The notes under the pieces are model-generated. The model was not told the DNA's origin. It saw nothing but the letters and a program-made list of their open reading frames with translations, and ran no database searches. This document shows positions 17,331 to 26,296 of a stretch of DNA of 64,000 bases, piece after piece (position 1 is the stretch's first letter; the number at the start of each line of letters is the position of its first letter). The stretch lies in assembly GCF_001552785.1 (NCBI RefSeq), contig NZ_KQ959487.1, positions 186,575 through 250,574 on the forward strand, given 5' to 3'. Position numbers and translations under genes: made by a program. The DNA is from Atopobium deltae. Lineage in GTDB: Bacteria > Actinomycetota > Coriobacteriia > Coriobacteriales > Atopobiaceae.

Positions 17331-17786
17331 TTAGTCCTCCAGACCAGCATTGATCAGATCGGCAAGCGCTTGGGTATCATCGGTTGCACGAACTGCATCT
17401 CTGAACTTCTCGTCCATAAGCATAACAGCTGCCTTGGACAGGAGCTTTAAGTGAGTTGTTCCAGCTTCAAGACCAGGCACAAGCAGGGCAAGTGCTACGT
17501 CAACAGGTTGATCATCAAACGAAGGCCACTCAACAGGCTTGACGAGCTTCAGAAGCAGGATGCCGGCTTTATTAATAACATCACATTTGGCATGAGGAAC
17601 AGCAAAACCATGCTCCATGCCCGTTGCGCCTTGCTCTTCACGAGCGATAAATGCGTCGTAGATACTCTTGGCGTCATCGCCAAAGCCCAACTCGACACCT
17701 TTTTGGGAAATAAGCTCAAGCGCCTTCTCACGAGAATCAACATCAACCTGGACAAGAATCTGGTCGGAGCTTACAAACTTACTCAC
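17331..17786 (-). CDS. PTS fructose-type EIIA (operon 1)
   Basis: A 151-residue cytoplasmic phosphocarrier that receives phosphate from HPr. The phosphorylated histidine is in HGFAVPHAK. The family fold is supported by GATGMEHGFAVPH and VDVALALLVPG. AGGGAGG lies 5 bases before a GTG at 17786, preferred over the upstream in-frame start. It works with the EIIC and EIIB encoded upstream in the same operon, here separated by the GatZ-like gene. Confidence 0.9.
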   Translation of the reverse strand: MSKFVSSDQILVQVDVDSREKALELISQKGVELGFGDDAKSIYDAFIAREEQGATGMEHGFAVPHAKCDVINKAGILLLKLVKPVEWPSFDDQPVDVALALLVPGLEAGTTHLKLLSKAAVMLMDEKFRDAVRATDDTQALADLINAGLED

Positions 17787-17858
17787 AAAAACCTCCCTAA
17801 AAAATGAGCGGCCAGCAATCATTTGCCAGCCGCCCAGACTTACACCGAACTTCTCACC

Positions 17859-19133
17859 TTAGTCTTCAAGCGCAGCGCATACACGAGAAGTCAAATGATC
17901 AAGGTTCAGGCACTCTACATACTGGCGGATGGGGCGCTTGATGTGTTCGATCACAAAACGCTTGCCATCAATACCAGCGGCCGTAAGGTTAGTGTACAGC
18001 TTATCCATCTCTGTTTTAACCTCATTATCATTAAAAACGTAATGACCAGAGATATCAAGAATTTTTAGCGAGAGTTCTTCGTCGGCGAGAATATCTGCGA
18101 CTTGCAGCTTGGTTTGCTCGCCCACCATCCACTTGCGCCAACGCTCGGTCTTGATGGCCTTGACCAGCAAGACTTCCTTCAAGTTGGAAGGATCTTTGCA
18201 AAGGCCTTCTTTCACCAAGATGTCCTGAACCGCGCAGAGCTTCAGGTATGCACGCGTCTCCTCGGTACCGTACTGCGGCGCGACGTTTGAGGCGGTCACG
18301 CGAGCAGGAATGTGCTCGAGCAAGGTGACGTCATCCATGTAGTCGGCGTTGTGCTCCTTGAGGCCCACGCCGTAGCGTGCGGCCATGTGCGAAAGTTCAA
18401 TGGCGTTCTTAAAGTCGTAGTGCCCAACCTGCTCGGTGTAGCGGGTGAGCGTACCCGTCTGTCCTACGATGAAGGTGGGCATGGGCAGGTTGCGACGACC
18501 AAGCTCTACCTGCAAGTACTTGATGAATTCCTCGTACTTATCGGCAGACGTAAGGCCACCGTTGGTCTCTTCGGTGCCAACCTCGTAGCCGATCTCGGGA
18601 AGGCCTAGCGCACGGCGCTGCTGCTCGCAGTACTCGATAAGTTCGACGGTGCGGCGCTCGACAACGTCCAGGGGGATAACCTTGCCAATGACAAAGGGGT
18701 CCTTGGTGGGGTCAATCATCAGCAGGTCAAAGCCAGCTTTAATGTCAGCGAGATAGGAAGCCTTGGCCTTCTCCATAGCCTCGTCCTCGGGTAGGTGTGC
18801 ATTGCGCTCCTCGTCGCGCTGCCAGGGACCACCGTGGTCGCGGCACAAATAGTACAGGCCGTCAAAGCCGACCTCGTCGGCAGCCTTTTTAATGTCAGCA
18901 GCAAAACGAACCTGATCCCAGCCGTTGACGTAGCCAGCACCAAACTCGTCCGAGTCAACCTGGTTGCGGCTTGCAATGAACATCAGAGGGAAATCGTGCT
19001 CCCGCGCAAGTTCGAATGACGCTTGCAACAGGTTGGGAGACATAGGTCCAATGCCTAAAATAGTCGACGATGTTCCAGACTCCTGCAGCTTGAGCATTCC
19101 TTCAACACATTTCTTGATAGGGAGCTTTTCCAT
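17859..19133 (-). CDS. Tagatose-bisphosphate aldolase subunit, GatZ/KbaZ family
   Basis: A 424-residue TIM-barrel protein of the GatZ/KbaZ family. It has the typical IGPMSPNLLQA, CRDHGGPWQRDEE, IDPTKDP, YEVGTEETNGGL and VGQTGTLTRYTEQVG stretches. In enteric bacteria GatZ or KbaZ supports the catalytic GatY/KbaY aldolase in galactitol or N-acetylgalactosamine breakdown. No GatY homologue is visible in this window. The protein may pair with an aldolase coded elsewhere or act by itself on the operon's sugar phosphate. It lies between PTS components. Confidence 0.88.
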   Translation of the reverse strand: MEKLPIKKCVEGMLKLQESGTSSTILGIGPMSPNLLQASFELAREHDFPLMFIASRNQVDSDEFGAGYVNGWDQVRFAADIKKAADEVGFDGLYYLCRDHGGPWQRDEERNAHLPEDEAMEKAKASYLADIKAGFDLLMIDPTKDPFVIGKVIPLDVVERRTVELIEYCEQQRRALGLPEIGYEVGTEETNGGLTSADKYEEFIKYLQVELGRRNLPMPTFIVGQTGTLTRYTEQVGHYDFKNAIELSHMAARYGVGLKEHNADYMDDVTLLEHIPARVTASNVAPQYGTEETRAYLKLCAVQDILVKEGLCKDPSNLKEVLLVKAIKTERWRKWMVGEQTKLQVADILADEELSLKILDISGHYVFNDNEVKTEMDKLYTNLTAAGIDGKRFVIEHIKRPIRQYVECLNLDHLTSRVCAALED

Positions 19134-19266
19134 GAAGATCCTTCCATTCCTAATTCGAAATTTACTACTTGTACTACTTTGCTCGTGATGTATCGTACCT
19201 TGCGCGTGTCAGCGCACGTAAGCGCAGCGACCTTCGCGCGATCTTCTCGTCAGGCGCTCAAGGTGC

Positions 19267-20343
19267 TTACTTTGCGTCTGCAGCCAGCTTTGGCTTCATG
19301 ACAATCAGGATGACCGCGCCGACAAGCGCACCAATAACGATGTCCAAACAGAACAGGGGCATGTTATTCGTGGCAAATGCGACGATAAAACCACCGTGAG
19401 GCACGAAGCACTCGATGCCCTGGATAACGGCCAGCGCAGCACCCACAGCCGAACCGATCATGATGCCTGGCAGCGTGTGTGCCAGATCCTTAACTGCAAA
19501 GGGGATGGCTCCCTCGGTAATGCCGATGCAACCCATGAAGATGGCCGAGACACCCATTTGGCGGTCGGTCTCGTCGAATTTATTGCGAGCGAGAAGGGCG
19601 GCGATGCCGCAGGCTAAAGGCGGTACCGCAACGGCAACGCGAAATGCGCCATTAGGGCCATACACAGCCGTGGTCATCAGGGCCATGGTAAAGGTAGAGG
19701 CCGTCTTGTTAACAGGGCCACCCATATCAAAGGCGGTCATAAGGCCAATGACGATGCCGAGGACAACAGCGGATCCACCCTGCAAATTCTTGAGGAGGTC
19801 TGTCAGCCAACCCATAAAGGCGCCCAGGGGCACAGCTAATACGTAGACGTACAAAAGACCCCAGACCAGCGAGGTAAGGATCGGGATGATGAGGATGGGC
19901 ATGATGGTGCGGATAACATCGTTGACCTTCCAGGTCTTCATCCATTTAACCCAGTAACCGACACAGATGGCCAAAACCATGCCACCCAAAAAGCCAGTCG
20001 AAACTTCCGTCTCGCCAACCATAACGGGGTTGCTCACGAGGTAACCCATAATAAAGCCTGGCGCTAAAGCGGGCTTACCCGAAAGCGAATATGCAATATA
20101 CGCTGTCATGACTGGGATCATCATCTTGATACCAGCCATACCAATCACGTTCAAATTCTGCATGAAGGGATTGGTGAGCTCCATGCCACCCGCGCCTGCT
20201 TTACCAGACGCAAGAGAAAATGCTAAAAACACACCGCCGACGACCACAATGGGGATAAAGTACGATACGCCCGTATTGAAAGCTTTGAGCAGGTCTTTGC
20301 CCAAGTTATCGAACAACCCCTTCTGTTTTTTCTCCGAAGCCAT
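19267..20343 (-). CDS. PTS fructose-type EIIC permease (operon 1)
   Basis: A 358-residue membrane protein with about nine hydrophobic segments. It transports and phosphorylates a sugar with EIIA and EIIB. Fructose-family landmarks include GVSYFIPIVVVGGV near the N-terminus, the conserved AFDMGGPVNK and GITEGAIPFAV. GGAAAGGAAC precedes the ATG at 20343; the listed earlier start is just upstream of this binding site. The substrate cannot be read from sequence. The GatZ-like neighbour suggests a sugar or polyol entering as a ketose or tagatose phosphate. Confidence 0.9.
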   Translation of the reverse strand: MASEKKQKGLFDNLGKDLLKAFNTGVSYFIPIVVVGGVFLAFSLASGKAGAGGMELTNPFMQNLNVIGMAGIKMMIPVMTAYIAYSLSGKPALAPGFIMGYLVSNPVMVGETEVSTGFLGGMVLAICVGYWVKWMKTWKVNDVIRTIMPILIIPILTSLVWGLLYVYVLAVPLGAFMGWLTDLLKNLQGGSAVVLGIVIGLMTAFDMGGPVNKTASTFTMALMTTAVYGPNGAFRVAVAVPPLACGIAALLARNKFDETDRQMGVSAIFMGCIGITEGAIPFAVKDLAHTLPGIMIGSAVGAALAVIQGIECFVPHGGFIVAFATNNMPLFCLDIVIGALVGAVILIVMKPKLAADAK

Positions 20344-20396
20344 TTTGTTCCTTTCCAAGAGAACAACACTTACTCGACACGTGCTTTATTGCTTGT

Positions 20397-20720
20397 TTAC
20401 TCGCCGATAAGTTCGAGCAACTCGTCAATCGCCGATGCGGCGTCACGAATAACATCAGCCGAACCTACAACAAGTACGCGATCCTCGTCGCGCTTCTCGT
20501 CAAAGCGTTCGTCACCCTCAATGCCCACGTCAATCGCTAACAAAACGCCATCAGCAGACTCGATGTCATCTTCATCGAGCTCGTTGTCTGCGCCGTAGCC
20601 ACCCTGCGTCTCGACCTTGTACTCAAAGCCTCGTTTTTCGCACTCGTCCTCGATAGCCTTCTGTGCCATAAAGGTGTGGGCAATGCCGACAGTGCATGCT
20701 GTTACTGCAACGATTTTCAT
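20397..20720 (-). CDS. PTS fructose-type EIIB (operon 1)
   Basis: A 107-residue phosphocarrier starting MKIVAVTACTVGIAHTFMA. The cysteine aligned with the phosphorylated residue of fructose EIIB is followed by TVGIAHT rather than the commoner PTGIAHT. Acidic residues are abundant in the second half. AAGGGGGTGAG precedes the ATG. It is the first gene of operon 1, transcribed away from the LacI regulator. Confidence 0.9.
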   Translation of the reverse strand: MKIVAVTACTVGIAHTFMAQKAIEDECEKRGFEYKVETQGGYGADNELDEDDIESADGVLLAIDVGIEGDERFDEKRDEDRVLVVGSADVIRDAASAIDELLELIGE

Positions 20721-20830
20721 AACTCACCCCCTTACGCTTCTTCATTGAACGTTCACGTTTCACCGCAAAATTCGTTGCAAAGAATCTCTCTGGGTGTTTG
20801 CTCGGTTTCTTTTGCCTAGAAACGTCTTGC

Positions 20831-20843
20831 TACACTTAGTGTA
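20831..20843. repeat. Short palindrome in the operon 1 promoter region
   Basis: TACACTTAGTGTA is a perfect 13-bp palindrome between the LacI-type operator and EIIB. It may be a second regulator site or part of the promoter. Confidence 0.35.
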
Positions 20844-20908
20844 AAATACGGGTGCATTGACGCAACGGCTATTCTGTAAACGCAGATAGATGCCGAATTT
20901 TTAGAAAT

Positions 20909-20928
20909 TTAGTTAAACGTTTAACTAA
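20909..20928. promoter_or_regulatory. LacI-family operator in the operon 1/lacI divergent region
   Basis: TTAGTTAAACGTTTAACTAA is a perfect 20-bp palindrome with the central CG typical of LacI-family operators. It lies about 190 bases upstream of EIIB and 210 bases before the regulator gene. The regulator encoded next to it is the obvious candidate to bind, controlling both directions. Confidence 0.75.
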
Positions 20929-21038
20929 GGGGTTAATATGGTATTTTTCACTGTTACAAAAAAGTCAAGAAGTATTTGCACTATTCCGCCAACGGTAGCT
21001 GCGGTTTTATGTGCGATATCGAGTAGTATTTTACGTAG

Positions 21039-21096
21039 GCATTGATGCACCATTCGACAGCGTTTTTGCATTGGTGCACCATTCGACAGCGTTTTT
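21039..21096. repeat. 29-bp tandem duplication upstream of lacI
   Basis: Two adjacent 29-bp units (21039-21067 and 21068-21096) differ at one base (GCATTGATGCACC against GCATTGGTGCACC). Each ends in CGACAGCGTTTTT. They lie 41 bases before the regulator's start, so they sit in its leader or promoter. Confidence 0.8.
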
Positions 21097-21136
21097 AACG
21101 CGACACCGTTCTTACCGTGACACCCAAAGGATGGCT

Positions 21137-22171
21137 ATGACTCGCACTGCAGTGACTATTACCGATATTGCACGGCTCGCAAAAACCTCAACGGCAACCG
21201 TTTCGTACTATTTGAATGGTCGCTTTGAGCACATGAGCGAGAAGACTCGTCATAAGATCAAGCAGGCCATCATCCAAACGGGTTATGTCCCTAATGCACA
21301 ATCGCGTATGTTGTCTGCAAAAGATGCACGCACGGGTGTTATTGCGGTGCTTATTCTCGATAATACCAACGCTTGGAGCGGTAAACTCATTAGCGGCATC
21401 GAAAGCGTCGCTTTCAAACATGCGTATCAAACCATTTTGTGCAACTCTAATTTTCGGCCCGAAGTCGAGTCGATGTATGTCGAAAAAATGCTCTCCCTCG
21501 GCGTTGACGGGTTTATCATCCAGCCAACTTCGCAGTTTATGACCATCCGTAAGCGCATCGAAGCCGCTGGTAAAAAGGTTGTTTTTTACGATACTGATCT
21601 GTACGACTTCAACACCTGCTGGATCAAAACCAACCTGTATGAGGGTGTGTATTCTGCTATTAGTCACTGCATAGAGCAGGGCTACGATTCGTTTGTGTTG
21701 CTCGCGGCGTCGGATTCTGACAGCGATGGCTTTGCGTCCAATACGCGCACGCGCGCCGAACGGCTGCAGGGATTTGTAAACGCGCTCAATACGCATGATT
21801 TGCACTACACGGGCATCGCGGTAACGCACACCACGCCCGATGTGGCTCAGCTGCAAGAACAGCTCAAAAACGTGATTGTACCCTCCAAAAAGACGCTTAT
21901 TTTTACACCGCATCAGTGGATGCTTTCGCGCTCTTTTCGAGCGCTTACGCCTGTGGCTCACTTGATTCCCGAGCGCATCGGGCTTCTCGGCCTGAACAAT
22001 GCCGAGTGGTGCCAGCTTACAACGCCTTCGATTTCGACCATCGTTGAGCCTATTTACCAAGAGGGAGCACTGGCCTGCGAAATGCTCTTTGAGCTCATGC
22101 ACAACGCAGATGCGCAGCCGAAACAAAAAGTACTCCCCTGCAGCTTTTTGTGGCAAGCATCCACACGCTAA
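21137..22171 (+). CDS. LacI-family transcriptional regulator of PTS operon 1
   Basis: A 344-residue LacI-type regulator. The N-terminal helix-turn-helix ITDIARLAKTSTATVSYYLNG and hinge region are followed by a periplasmic-binding-protein-like sensor domain (GVIAVLILDN, VDGFIIQPTS, IGLLGLNNAEW). The ATG at 21137 has AAAGG 6 bases upstream; a longer in-frame extension from 21011 lacks support and includes the tandem duplication. Divergence from operon 1 and the palindrome at 20909-20928 point to local control. The effector is probably the sugar or its phosphate. Confidence 0.9.
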   Translation: MTRTAVTITDIARLAKTSTATVSYYLNGRFEHMSEKTRHKIKQAIIQTGYVPNAQSRMLSAKDARTGVIAVLILDNTNAWSGKLISGIESVAFKHAYQTILCNSNFRPEVESMYVEKMLSLGVDGFIIQPTSQFMTIRKRIEAAGKKVVFYDTDLYDFNTCWIKTNLYEGVYSAISHCIEQGYDSFVLLAASDSDSDGFASNTRTRAERLQGFVNALNTHDLHYTGIAVTHTTPDVAQLQEQLKNVIVPSKKTLIFTPHQWMLSRSFRALTPVAHLIPERIGLLGLNNAEWCQLTTPSISTIVEPIYQEGALACEMLFELMHNADAQPKQKVLPCSFLWQASTR

Positions 22172-22233
22172 CAGGGAAGTACTTGGTTAAGCGTTGCAAA
22201 ATTGTCTTTGTGCGCTACAGCACCTCGTCGGCG

Positions 22234-22899
22234 TTACAGAACCTCGTCGCGACCATAGGCGGCGTGCCACGCCTCGCTAAAACCGTCGACAGCAGAGGTC
22301 GTCCCAGGATGATCGAGCATATCCCACACCACCGAAGGTGGAACCGTCACAGCTTGAATACCTGCGGCGATAAGCTCGTGCACTTGATACGAATTCTTAA
22401 AGGAGGCAGCGACAATCTTAGTGGGCAAATTCTGAAGCTTGAGCATTTGCAACAAGTCTTTGACCTGGCCCAAGCCGTCGCCAAACGACTGCATGCGGTT
22501 TACGTACGGCGCCAAATAATCCGCACCATTCATTGCAGCAAAGAAGCCCTGGTCTGCCGAATAAATCGTTGTGGCCAACACGCGCATGCCTTCCTGCTTG
22601 GCAGCTTTAACCGCCTTAAGGCCCGCATGAGTCACAGGGATTTTTACGAGGACGTTTTTGGCACGAAGCGCATGTATCTTGCGGGCATCGCGCATCATTC
22701 CCTCAAAATCCTGGGCAATGACCTGCATAAAGAAGAGTTGGTCGTCGTTGAGCACCGAGAGCATCTCGTCAACAACCTGCTCGGGCGTTTTGCCACTCTT
22801 GGTAATGATGGTTGGATTGGTTGTCACACCCGTCACCTGCAAAAGCTCCGAAAGGCGCTTCACTTCCTGCACATCAGCTGTATCCAAAATCAGTTCCAT
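22234..22899 (-). CDS. Transaldolase-like fructose-6-phosphate aldolase (operon 2)
   Basis: A 221-residue TalC/FSA-family class I aldolase, the usual length. It starts MELILDTADVQEVKRL and has GVTTNPTI, the lysine in VLVKIPVTHAGLKAV, and GADYLAPYVNRMQ. It is distinct from the operon 1 paralogue. GAAAGGACG precedes the ATG at 22899. It is the last gene of operon 2, after deoC, and converges on the lacI gene. Confidence 0.92.
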   Translation of the reverse strand: MELILDTADVQEVKRLSELLQVTGVTTNPTIITKSGKTPEQVVDEMLSVLNDDQLFFMQVIAQDFEGMMRDARKIHALRAKNVLVKIPVTHAGLKAVKAAKQEGMRVLATTIYSADQGFFAAMNGADYLAPYVNRMQSFGDGLGQVKDLLQMLKLQNLPTKIVAASFKNSYQVHELIAAGIQAVTVPPSVVWDMLDHPGTTSAVDGFSEAWHAAYGRDEVL

Positions 22900-22951
22900 G
22901 CTGTTCGTCCTTTCTCGTCCCGTTGGTTTCTTGTCCCGCGAATTTCTCGTC

Positions 22952-23593
22952 TTACGAGCAAATGGCGATTGAGGCGCTTGCGCCAATGCGATCCGCTCCA
23001 GCTTCGATCATAGCATAAGCTTCCTCTTTGCCATGAATACCACCTGCGGCTTTAACTTGGCACACCTCGCCGACCGTTTGACGCATGAGTTCCACGGCAT
23101 GCACCGTTGCTCCGCCTGTCGAGAAGCCCGTCGAGGTTTTCACAAATGCTGCGCCTGCGCGCATAGCACATCTGCAACCGGCGACGATCTTCTCGTCATC
23201 CAAAAGGCAGCACTCCAAAATAACTTTTACAGGAGTGGTAGGCACAGCGTCGACAACCGCCTTAATGTCGGCGGTGCAAGCGTCGTAGTTTTCCGCGAGC
23301 AGCTCGCCCACGTTAATGACCATGTCGACTTCCGTGGCCCCATCAAGCACGGCCTGATGAGCCTCGAAAGCCTTGGAGGCACTGCTTGCAGCACCCAACG
23401 GAAATCCGATGCAGGCGGTGATCCCAACCTTCGAATCCTTGAGGCAGGCTGCCGCAAAAGGTACCCAATAACTGTTGATGGCCACTGTCTTAAAGTTGTA
23501 TTGCTTCGCTTCATCGCAGAGCTTTTGAATATCGGCCTGTGTGGCATTGGCCTTAAGCTGCGTATGATCGATATATTCGTTTAAGGGTTTCAT
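22952..23593 (-). CDS. deoC: Deoxyribose-phosphate aldolase
   Basis: A 213-residue class I aldolase that splits 2-deoxyribose 5-phosphate into acetaldehyde and glyceraldehyde 3-phosphate. The Schiff-base lysine is in FVKTSTGFSTGGAT and the second lysine in VKAAGGI. TEVDMVINVG is also typical. The ATG at 23593 has AAAGGAG 8 bases upstream. Presence in a PTS/transketolase/aldolase operon suggests pentose or deoxypentose catabolism, though DeoC-like enzymes can act on other short sugar phosphates. Confidence 0.93.
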   Translation of the reverse strand: MKPLNEYIDHTQLKANATQADIQKLCDEAKQYNFKTVAINSYWVPFAAACLKDSKVGITACIGFPLGAASSASKAFEAHQAVLDGATEVDMVINVGELLAENYDACTADIKAVVDAVPTTPVKVILECCLLDDEKIVAGCRCAMRAGAAFVKTSTGFSTGGATVHAVELMRQTVGEVCQVKAAGGIHGKEEAYAMIEAGADRIGASASIAICS

Positions 23594-23725
23594 GTCATGC
23601 GCTCCTTTGTGTGATTGGTTGCATCGTGGTGTTTGCGTCACGTGGGTTGATCGCGTCAGTCTTCGCGTCGTGCGGATCGCATCGCCACCGTCGCAGCGCC
23701 ACCGTCGCGTCGATTGCGCGTCCGC

Positions 23726-24781
23726 TTACTTCAACAAAGCGTGTACCGTAGCGACAAGATCACTGGCGCAAAGCTTGTATTCTTTTTGCAGCCAGTCAGG
23801 TGTTCCAACCTGCCCAAAGATCTCGCAGATACCGTGACGCTTAAAAGGTACCGCGATACCCGCTTCCGCAAGCGTTTCTGCAACCGCAGAGCCAAGACCA
23901 CCATTAATGCTGTGATTTTCGAACGTCACTACGGCCTTCTTGCCCGCCGCTTCAGAAATCACAAGCTTGCGATCCAGCGGTTTGAAGCAAAACATGTCAA
24001 TCACTTCTACCGAAAGGCCTTCGTCTTCGAGCATACGTGCGGCATCAAGCGCATCTTTAAGCACTTGACCTGCACTTATGACAAGAATATCGCTCCCCTC
24101 GCGCAAAATATTGCCGCGGCCAAGCTCAAAGGTTGAACCTGGTTCGTAAATGTTGTAGGTATCTTTGCGCGTGGTACGTATGTAGCGCATGCAGGATGCT
24201 GCGTCGGGTATTGCGCTGGTGGATTTGCTGGGCTTCTCGGCGGTTGGCTCGTTGGTCTTCTCGGCAGATGCCGTCGTTGCAGCAAAACTCGACAGGCGCA
24301 CAAACTCTCGAATGATCCACTCGAGCTGTGTCGCGTCGGCAGGATCCACAATAACAGAGCCTGGTATCATGCGGATAAGGGCTGCATCTTCCCAGGTAGT
24401 GTGCGTGCCACCGTTGCCACCAGCAGTAAAGCCAGGGTCGGAACCCCATACGGTTATGGGATTGTGCGCATAGCCACCCGACAAAAAGATCTGGTCAAAG
24501 CATCGGCGAGTGACAAAGGGGCCAAACGAATGGCAAAACGGAATGAAGCCTTCCGAGCTCATGCCCGCAGCAATGCCAATCATGTTTTGCTCGGCAATGC
24601 CCACCTCAATAAATTGCTCGGGGCGCTCTTTTGCGATTTTGAGCGTGTTCGAAGCGCCACCGAGGTCGGCCTCCAAGCACACCACACGCGGATTGTCCTT
24701 CATTAAATCAAGAAGCGTATGTACAAACACATCGCGATGAGCGGGGCCTTTTGTCTGTACATCTTTTACTAGGCTAAACAC
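23726..24781 (-). CDS. Transketolase, C-terminal subunit (operon 2), with a low-complexity insert
   Basis: A 351-residue transketolase C-terminal half. EVGIAEQNMIGIAAGMS holds the catalytic glutamate, and GGNGGTHTTWEDAAL and FENHSINGGLGSAVAE are typical. Compared with the operon 1 subunit it carries about 40 extra residues rich in Ala, Ser, Thr and Lys (around 170-205) before MRYIRTTRKDTYNIYE. AGGAGGTGAG precedes a GTG start that overlaps the upstream TAG by one base. The insert is in frame and the catalytic motifs are intact, so the protein is probably functional. Confidence 0.92.
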   Translation of the reverse strand: MFSLVKDVQTKGPAHRDVFVHTLLDLMKDNPRVVCLEADLGGASNTLKIAKERPEQFIEVGIAEQNMIGIAAGMSSEGFIPFCHSFGPFVTRRCFDQIFLSGGYAHNPITVWGSDPGFTAGGNGGTHTTWEDAALIRMIPGSVIVDPADATQLEWIIREFVRLSSFAATTASAEKTNEPTAEKPSKSTSAIPDAASCMRYIRTTRKDTYNIYEPGSTFELGRGNILREGSDILVISAGQVLKDALDAARMLEDEGLSVEVIDMFCFKPLDRKLVISEAAGKKAVVTFENHSINGGLGSAVAETLAEAGIAVPFKRHGICEIFGQVGTPDWLQKEYKLCASDLVATVHALLK

Positions 24782-25737
24782 TATGCCTCACCTCCTGCAG
24801 AAGTTTGAATGCGTGCGGTGCAAGCACTGACCTCGTCGCGCGCCTCATCCGAGCAGGCGCAGGCCATGGCATGACCCTGCAACTCAAACGAAAGCGCTGC
24901 AATGCGTTGATCTAGGCTCGCAAGCGCTTTAGCGGTTTGCTCATTGATCTCGTCGTTATTCCACTTCATGGAGTGGTTATCCTTAGCATTTTCGAACCAG
25001 GGGACGCCCGCGCCCTTTATGGTATCAAGCACGATCGCGTTTGCTGAAGTGTGATGCTGTTTAGCTGCGGTAATGGCAGCGTCGATAGCTTCGACATCCT
25101 GCCCGTTGACCTTTTGTGTATGAAATCCAAACGAGCGCATCTTCTCGGCAATATCAAAGGGATCGAGCACCTCTTTGGTCGTGCCATCGAGCTGCTTTTT
25201 ATTATCGTCGATAAACACGATGCACTTATCGAGGCGCTTTGCGGCGATAAAGGCAAAGGCTTCCCAGCATTGTCCCTCGTTGAGCTCGCCGTCGCCCACG
25301 ATGAGGTAGACGTAGGTGTCCTTGTGCAACAGCTGTAGTGCATAGGCAACGCCCGCGGCCTGCGAGGTACCCTGCCCCAGCGAGCCTGTAGTCACATCAA
25401 CGCCAGGCGTCTTCAGGCGATCGGTGTGCGACGGCAAATGCGTGCCACCGTCATTGAGTGTATACAGCCACTCAGCTGGGAAATAGCCTTCTTCGGCAAG
25501 GCAGGCATACATAACAGGACCCGCGTGTCCTTTGGAAAGCACAATGCGGTCTCGACCATCCCAATGCGGGTCGTTTGCACGATGCTTCAGGTGCTTTTTG
25601 TAAAGCACCGCATAGAGGTCCGCTAACGAAAGCGATCCTCCCACATGTCCATACCCTCGCTTTTGCAACAGAGCAAGCACATCACGGCGCAATTTAGTAG
25701 CAAAAAGCTGCATTTCTTGTAACTCGTGTGTATCCAC
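24781..25737 (-). CDS. Transketolase, N-terminal subunit (operon 2)
   Basis: A 318-residue thiamine-diphosphate-binding subunit with GHVGGSLSLADLYAVLY, VLSKGHAGPVMYACL, TTGSLGQGTSQAAGVA and GDGELNEGQCWEA. GAAGGGAAG lies a few bases before a GTG at 25737, chosen over an earlier in-frame start that lacks a binding site. A Cys-containing tail of about 35 residues extends beyond the normal end. It forms the full enzyme with the next gene and sits after the EIIB gene in operon 2. Confidence 0.92.
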   Translation of the reverse strand: MDTHELQEMQLFATKLRRDVLALLQKRGYGHVGGSLSLADLYAVLYKKHLKHRANDPHWDGRDRIVLSKGHAGPVMYACLAEEGYFPAEWLYTLNDGGTHLPSHTDRLKTPGVDVTTGSLGQGTSQAAGVAYALQLLHKDTYVYLIVGDGELNEGQCWEAFAFIAAKRLDKCIVFIDDNKKQLDGTTKEVLDPFDIAEKMRSFGFHTQKVNGQDVEAIDAAITAAKQHHTSANAIVLDTIKGAGVPWFENAKDNHSMKWNNDEINEQTAKALASLDQRIAALSFELQGHAMACACSDEARDEVSACTARIQTSAGGEA

Positions 25738-25867
25738 GCAACACTTCCCTTCCACATACCGCAAACACAAACGCACTCATGGGCGCACGTAGGCGCTCAC
25801 ACAAGCAGCACATACAAAAGCACCGCCAAGCTGCGGTGCAAGCGCTCTCAAACCTAGGTGCGCAAAC

Positions 25868-26164
25868 TTATTTATCTTTTAATGCTTCCAACACTTCTGA
25901 GAGCTTGGCTTCCAGCTCGTCTTTATCCAAAATGTTCATGATAATGACCTTGCGATCGTCAGGAATTTCGCTGATAAAATCTTTGAGGTCATTGCCGATA
26001 ACAAACAGGTCAGCGGCCGTGGGGGTAATGTCCGAAATAGTGGTGTGATCCACCTGAATGTCGGGATAGCCCAGCTTTTTTACAATTTCTTCGGTGTTCA
26101 TGTGCACAATCAGGCTGGAACCCAAACCAGACCCACAGCAGCATAGAATTTTTTGAACCTTCAT
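25868..26164 (-). CDS. PTS ascorbate-type EIIB (operon 2)
   Basis: A 98-residue cytoplasmic phosphocarrier of the lactose/ascorbate EIIB type. MKVQKILCCCGSGLGSSLI carries the phosphocysteine in a P-loop-like turn. The start is the ATG at 26164; the longer frame upstream is basic and has no support. It lies between EIIC and the transketolase subunits. Confidence 0.9.
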   Translation of the reverse strand: MKVQKILCCCGSGLGSSLIVHMNTEEIVKKLGYPDIQVDHTTISDITPTAADLFVIGNDLKDFISEIPDDRKVIIMNILDKDELEAKLSEVLEALKDK

Positions 26165-26296
26165 GATCGCTCCTTTTTCTTTTCGACGATGTTTCCTCAT
26201 AGGATGCTACAAATGAAGCCGACGCACACCTGCGGCGCCGGCTTCATAGTAAAGGCAGTAAAACCTGCGGTGCACACCTACGTTACAAAACCTACC

